Assembly: GCF_031348265.1 (NCBI RefSeq)
Contig: NZ_CP133771.1
Span: 7,440,001 to 7,504,000, forward strand
Direction: 5' to 3'
Source of the DNA: Streptomyces collinus
GTDB taxonomy: Bacteria; Actinomycetota; Actinomycetes; Streptomycetales; Streptomycetaceae
Length of the DNA stretch: 64,000 nucleotides
Numbering within the stretch: position 1 is the stretch's first letter; every line of letters starts with the position of its first letter. Below are positions 60,140 to 64,000 of the stretch, in pieces. The position numbers and the translations under genes were made by a program. A model generated the notes under the pieces. It was not told the origin of the DNA. It saw nothing but the letters and a program-made list of their open reading frames with translations, and searched no databases.

Positions 60140-61746
60140 CCCCCCAGGCGACGGGAACGCGCCCGCGCACCACGCCCACCGAGAGCCGTCCCGCGACCGG
60201 CAGCGGCACCCGTACGGTGCCGGTGTCCGGTGCGGCGGTCACGGCCCGGGCGGACACGGCTGTGCCGCGCCCGGCCGTGGGCGAGAGCAGCGCCCCCGCC
60301 GCCTCGACCCCGGCCGGCCCGGCCCGGTCGACCGAAGTCCCGTCGCCGGCCACCGGCCTGGAGGGCGCCGGCCCGGTCACCGGCCAGGGCTGCGGCCCGG
60401 ACGGCACCGGCCCTGATGCCACCGGCCCGGACGGCACCGACCCGATCAACGCCGATCCGATCAACGCCGGCACGGGCAGCGCCGGCCTGGACGGCGTCGG
60501 CTCTATCGGCACCGGCCGGAACGGCACCGGCCCCACCGCCACCGAAACGACCGGCACCGGAACGGACAGCACCACCCCGACCAGCACCCGCCCGGACAAC
60601 CCCGGCCCCACCCCCCGCGGCCCCATTCGCACCGCTCTCGCCCGGCTCGCCACTCCCGCCGTCCGTACGCACCTCGGCACCATCGCCGGAATCGCCATCC
60701 TGGCGGTGCTGTTCTGGCGGCTCGGTACCGGCGTCTTCCTGGAGGGGCTGCGGCGGATCGACGGCGTGTCGCTGCTGCTCGCGCTCGGCATCGGGCTCGT
60801 CACCACCGTGTGCAGCGCGTGGCGGTGGGCCATCGTCGCCCGGGGGCTCAGGATCCGGCTGCCGTTCGGGCCGGCCGTCGCCGACTACTACCGCGCGCTG
60901 TTCCTGAACGCGGCCCTGCCCGGCGGCGTCCTCGGCGATGTGCACCGGGCCGTGCGGCACGGGCAGAGCGAGGGGGATCTGCGGCGGGGAGTGAAGGCCG
61001 TCGTCCTCGAACGGACCGCCGGGCAGATCGCGTTGTTCGCGGTCGGCGCCGTCGTCCTGCTGGTCATGCCGTCCCCGGTGCTGGACGAGGCCCGGCACAT
61101 CGCCCCGCTCGCGGCCCTGACCGCCCTGGGCGCGCTCGCCGTCGTCCTCGCCCTGCGCATGAACCGCCCGGCGCCCTCCCCCCGCGGCCGCAAGCTGCGC
61201 GCGGTCCTCGCCGAGGCCCGCGAAGGGCTGCTGTCGCGCCGGAACGGGCCCGGAGTGGTTGTCTCCTCCGTGGTGGTGCTGGCAGGTTACGTCGCGATGT
61301 TCGTACTCGCCGCCCGTGTCGCCGGGACCGCCGCCTCCGTGGCCGTCCTGCTGCCCCTCGCGGTCCTCGCCCTGCTGGCGATGGGCCTGCCCCTGAACGT
61401 GGGCGGCTGGGGGCCCCGGGAGGGCGTCACCGCCTGGGCGTTCGGCGCCGCGGGGCTCGGCGCGGGCCGGGGACTGGCCGTCGCGGTCGTCTACGGGGTG
61501 CTCAGCCTCGTGGCCAGCCTGCCCGGCCTGATCGTGCTCGTCGCGCGCTGGTACGCGGGCCTGCGGGCCGGGCCCCGGGCCACCGCACAGGCCCCGGAAC
61601 CCGCTCCCGCACCGCAGGGTGACTACGCGTCGGAGGTCAGCATCGAGAAATACGCCCCGAAGGAATCCGCCAGGCTCGCCAGGAGTTCCTTCCCCTTTTC
61701 CGCCGAACCCAGCGAAGGACGACCGATGACGCCGGAATCGGTATAG
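60136..61746 (+). CDS. lysylphosphatidylglycerol synthase-type (UPF0104) membrane protein
   Basis: The product is 536 residues. Residues 1-170 are a Thr/Gly/Pro/Asp low-complexity cytoplasmic region (GTGPDATGPDGTDP and similar). The rest has seven or more TM helices with FLNAALPGGVLGDVHRAV and LNVGGWGPREGVTAWAFG, hallmarks of the LPG_synthase_TM flippase-like family. ATGA overlap with the methyltransferase stop. The last 41 codons (from 61623) run antisense through the end of the creatininase gene, and the true C-terminus may be of recent origin. It may flip a lipid-linked product of this cluster across the membrane. Confidence 0.82.
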   Translation: MTPQATGTRPRTTPTESRPATGSGTRTVPVSGAAVTARADTAVPRPAVGESSAPAASTPAGPARSTEVPSPATGLEGAGPVTGQGCGPDGTGPDATGPDGTDPINADPINAGTGSAGLDGVGSIGTGRNGTGPTATETTGTGTDSTTPTSTRPDNPGPTPRGPIRTALARLATPAVRTHLGTIAGIAILAVLFWRLGTGVFLEGLRRIDGVSLLLALGIGLVTTVCSAWRWAIVARGLRIRLPFGPAVADYYRALFLNAALPGGVLGDVHRAVRHGQSEGDLRRGVKAVVLERTAGQIALFAVGAVVLLVMPSPVLDEARHIAPLAALTALGALAVVLALRMNRPAPSPRGRKLRAVLAEAREGLLSRRNGPGVVVSSVVVLAGYVAMFVLAARVAGTAASVAVLLPLAVLALLAMGLPLNVGGWGPREGVTAWAFGAAGLGAGRGLAVAVVYGVLSLVASLPGLIVLVARWYAGLRAGPRATAQAPEPAPAPQGDYASEVSIEKYAPKESARLARSSFPFSAEPSEGRPMTPESV

Positions 61747-62351
61747 CCGGACATGCCGAGGGTGAGCAGATGACGCCGGTCGTCAGCGACGAAATCAGTG
61801 GTCTCATAACCGGGTCGGAGCATTTCGGGATGAGCGTGCAGAAGGATGGAGGTCTCTATTTCCCCCGCGTGCATGTCGGTGAGCAGCGAGGTGATCACCC
61901 CCGCCCGCTCGCGCGCTGCCTCCCAGTCCTCCGCGGCCGGGAAGAGCGCCATCCGCTCGCCACGCGCGGAGGACTCCTGAACCACGTTGCCCAGCACGTA
62001 GTTGCCGCCGTGCCCGTTGACCACCACCAGCGTGTCGACCCCGGACCGGCGCAGCGAATCCGCAATGTCCCGAACCACCGCATGAAGGGTCACCGAGGAG
62101 ATGCTGACGGTCCCCGGCCAGGCCGCGTGCTCGTGCGAGCACGAGATCGTCACCGGAGGAAGGAGGTGCACCGGGTACGCGCCGGCTATCTCCCGCGCGA
62201 CGGCACAGGCGACGAGCGTGTCGGTCGACAGCGGGAGGTACGGACCGTGCTGCTCGAAGCTCCCCACGGGAAGCACCGCGACCTGCCGTGAGACACCGGC
62301 GCCCCGCGTCCGTACGTCTTCCGTGGTGTCCGCCGGCACCAGATCACTCAT
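61623..62351 (-). CDS. creatininase-family amidohydrolase
   Basis: The 242-residue protein keeps all the metal residues: Glu33, His35 (GSFEQHGPYLP), Asp44 (LSTDTL), the VVVNGHGGN motif and a Glu in MHAGEIETS. The family includes creatininase, archaeal ArfB (deformylation after GTP ring-opening) and MftE. In a cluster with GTP cyclohydrolase II an ArfB-like role on a pyrimidine intermediate is attractive but unproven. It is divergent from ribA with a 41-nt gap and overlaps the UPF0104 gene by 124 nt at its 3' end. Confidence 0.85.
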   Translation of the reverse strand: MSDLVPADTTEDVRTRGAGVSRQVAVLPVGSFEQHGPYLPLSTDTLVACAVAREIAGAYPVHLLPPVTISCSHEHAAWPGTVSISSVTLHAVVRDIADSLRRSGVDTLVVVNGHGGNYVLGNVVQESSARGERMALFPAAEDWEAARERAGVITSLLTDMHAGEIETSILLHAHPEMLRPGYETTDFVADDRRHLLTLGMSGYTDSGVIGRPSLGSAEKGKELLASLADSFGAYFSMLTSDA

Positions 62352-62392
62352 AACGTCACGGCCTTTCGTCTCTGCTTAGGAACTCGAGAATC

Positions 62393-63052
62393 ATGACAGA
62401 CAACATTGGCGTACTCGGCAAGAAGGCACCGCAGCGGACCGGCGTGGAACGCGTCGTGAATGCCCCCTTGCCCACCGTGTACGGGAAATTCCAGGCGATC
62501 GGCTACATGGACCACGACCGCGGCGACGAACAGGTCGCGCTGGTCTATGGCGAGATCGGCCCGGACGACGTCCTCATCCGGCTGCACTCGGAGTGCCTGA
62601 CGGGTGACGCCTTCGGCTCCCAGCACTGCGAGTGCGGCGACCAGCTCGACGCCGCCCTGCGCGCGGTCGTCTCCGAGGGTGCGGGCGTCGTGGTCTACCT
62701 CAGAGGGCATGAAGGCCGTGGCATCGGCCTGCTCGGCAAGCTGCGCGCGATGGCCCTGCAGGCGGAGGGGCTCGACACCGTCGAGGCCAACCTCGCCCTG
62801 GGCCTCCCGGTCGACGCCCGCGACTACGGTGTCGCCGCCCGGATCCTGGAGGACCTCGGCGTGCGGTCGGTGCGGCTGATGTCCAACAACCCGCGCAAGC
62901 GCGAGGCGCTGGTGGACCACGGCATCACCGTGGCCGAGACGGTGCCGCTGCTGATCCCGCCGTGCGAGAACAACATCACGTATCTGCGCACCAAGCGGGA
63001 GCGCCTCGACCATCACCTGCCGCACCTGGACGCGGTGGTCAGCTCCTCCTGA
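62393..63052 (+). CDS. ribA: GTP cyclohydrolase II (stand-alone RibA type)
   Basis: The product is 219 residues with the complete active site. HSECLTGDAFGSQHCECG carries the zinc Cys68, Cys79 and Cys81. YLRGHEGRGIGL carries Tyr102 and the EGRG motif. SNNPRK near residue 165 is also conserved. It opens GTP to formate, pyrophosphate and 2,5-diamino-6-ribosylamino-4(3H)-pyrimidinone phosphate. It lacks the fused DHBP synthase domain that housekeeping riboflavin operons often have and no rib gene is beside it, so it probably serves the neighbouring cluster. Start ATG, with AGGAA about 15 nt upstream. Confidence 0.92.
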   Translation: MTDNIGVLGKKAPQRTGVERVVNAPLPTVYGKFQAIGYMDHDRGDEQVALVYGEIGPDDVLIRLHSECLTGDAFGSQHCECGDQLDAALRAVVSEGAGVVVYLRGHEGRGIGLLGKLRAMALQAEGLDTVEANLALGLPVDARDYGVAARILEDLGVRSVRLMSNNPRKREALVDHGITVAETVPLLIPPCENNITYLRTKRERLDHHLPHLDAVVSSS

Positions 63053-63149
63053 CCACCGTGGCCGGTCCGGGCTCCCCGACGTGACCTGGGCGAATCCGTG
63101 CGCGACCCGCAGGCGGGCCGCGTACGCTTCGTGGACGTCCGTCCCAGAA

Positions 63150-63173
63150 GCGTCGGCCCTCAGCGGCCGACGC
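63150..63173 (+). terminator. hairpin between ribA and the last gene
   Basis: GCGTCGGCC (63150-63158) and GGCCGACGC (63165-63173) pair around a 6-nt loop in the 144-nt gap after ribA. It may end the ribA transcript, but it is close to the next start, so a 5' UTR structure is also possible. Confidence 0.45.
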
Positions 63174-63196
63174 CTCACGCCGGAGGCCCACCTGGT

Positions 63197-64000
63197 ATGA
63201 CCGAGCTCCATCTGTGGCTGCGCCACGAGGCCCGAACGACCGAGCGACGCACTCCGATCGTGCCCGACGACGCCCGGCGGCTCGTCGGGCACGGAGCGGA
63301 ACTGACCGTCGAGGAGTCCCCGCAGCGGGTCTTCCCGATCGAGGAGTACGAGGCGGCCGGCTGCCGTGTCGCCCCCGCGGGCTCCTGGGTGACGGCGCCC
63401 CGGGACGCCGTCGTGCTCGGCCTGAAGGAACTGCCGGGGGAACCGGCCGGGCTGACGCACCGGCACATCTTCTTCGGCCACGCCTACAAGGGCCAGCCGG
63501 GAGCGTCGGAGCTGCTGGGCCGGTTCGCGGCCGGGGGCGGGACGCTGTTCGACCTGGAGTACCTGGTGGACGACACCGGGCGGCGCCTGGCCGCCTTCGG
63601 CTTCTGGGCCGGCTATCTCGGTGCCGCCCTGGCCGTGCTCCGGCACCGGGGCCGGCTGCGGGCACCGCTGACGCCGACCACCAAGGAGGACCTGGACGCG
63701 ACGCTGCAACCCGTCGCGGACGACGCCGAGTTCACCGGCCTCGTCATCGGTGCCCTGGGGCGCAGCGGCCGCGGCGCCCGCGCCGCCTTCACCACCGCGG
63801 GCGTCGACCCGACCTGCTGGGACCTCGCCGAGACCCGGGACCTGGACCGCCCCGCCCTGCTGCGGCACGACGTGATGGTGAACGCGGTGCTCGCCACCAC
63901 TCCCGTCCCGCCCTTCCTCCGCGAGCAGGACCTCGACACCCCCGGCCGCCGCCTGCGCACCCTGTGCGACGTGACCTGCGACGTCGGTTCCCCGCTCAAC
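63197..64000 (+). CDS. saccharopine dehydrogenase-like oxidoreductase, N-terminal part
   Basis: The first 268 codons from ATG 63197 run off the window end. ELHLWLRHEARTTERRTPIV and ESPQRVFPIEEYEAAGC form the AlaDH/PNT N-terminal domain, IFFGHAYKGQPG carries the conserved His/Lys catalytic pair region, and VIGALGRSGRGARAAF is the NAD-binding loop of the lysine-forming saccharopine dehydrogenases. Bacterial homologues can act on other amino acids. The remainder of the protein lies beyond base 64000. Confidence 0.85.
   Translation, partial: MTELHLWLRHEARTTERRTPIVPDDARRLVGHGAELTVEESPQRVFPIEEYEAAGCRVAPAGSWVTAPRDAVVLGLKELPGEPAGLTHRHIFFGHAYKGQPGASELLGRFAAGGGTLFDLEYLVDDTGRRLAAFGFWAGYLGAALAVLRHRGRLRAPLTPTTKEDLDATLQPVADDAEFTGLVIGALGRSGRGARAAFTTAGVDPTCWDLAETRDLDRPALLRHDVMVNAVLATTPVPPFLREQDLDTPGRRLRTLCDVTCDVGSPLN

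Overview
The window is high-GC, high-GC3 actinobacterial DNA. Streptomyces is the best fit: GTG/TTG starts, rare TTA leucine codons, an EboE/EboF pair, a second succinyl-CoA synthetase, an EF-G paralogue, a DUF574 methyltransferase, and AcoR-like regulation in a lineage that lacks sigma-54. All identifications were made by eye from translated sequence; no database search was run.

Left block (1-15.7 kb): the tail of an ebo-type operon (eboE, eboF) with a Tat-exported TIM-barrel protein, then an oxalate/CoA-thioester locus. In that locus an oxalate/formate-type antiporter, a fused NDP-forming acyl-CoA synthetase, formyl-CoA:oxalate CoA-transferase (frc) and a ThDP-dependent enzyme in the oxalyl-CoA decarboxylase position run leftward. 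sucC, sucD and an aldehyde dehydrogenase run rightward from the same divergent region, which carries a GntR-like operator. A DUF2254 membrane protein and tRNA-Leu(GAG) follow.

Aromatic block (15.9-21.9 kb): a GAF/AAA/Fis regulator is divergent from a three-gene hydroxyquinol route (FAD monooxygenase, intradiol dioxygenase, maleylacetate reductase). The divergent region holds three 63-nt tandem repeats ending in a TGTCTC-N5-GAGACA palindrome, and that palindrome recurs upstream of a YceI gene at 24.2 kb.

Accessory block (22-50 kb): small conserved genes are mixed with many gene fragments. It holds a decaying contact-dependent toxin/immunity array (RNase A-like toxin with an in-frame amber stop, its immunity protein, a truncated second toxin tip, a frameshifted CdiI-type immunity gene, and an orphan immunity paralogue 10 kb away). 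It also holds a secreted NucA/NucB nuclease facing a SUKH protein, bracketed by two decayed copies of the same RsbW-like ATPase fragment, an EF-G paralogue that has lost most of domain II, and a 259-residue protein that reads as two fused histone folds (H2A-like then H2B-like). That last gene is the most unusual item in the window.

Right block (50-64 kb): ordinary conserved genes, including a P-loop ATPase divergent from a solute-binding lipoprotein with a Zur-box-like site between them, and a RidA/HxlR pair. Then comes a compact biosynthetic cluster of CDP-alcohol phosphatidyltransferase, a medium-chain dehydrogenase, a non-canonical 6-pyruvoyltetrahydropterin synthase homologue, glycosyltransferase, methyltransferase, a lysylphosphatidylglycerol-synthase-type membrane protein, creatininase-family amidohydrolase and GTP cyclohydrolase II. 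It looks like a route to a modified, glycosylated, GTP-derived metabolite whose product cannot be named from sequence. The window ends inside a saccharopine dehydrogenase-like gene.
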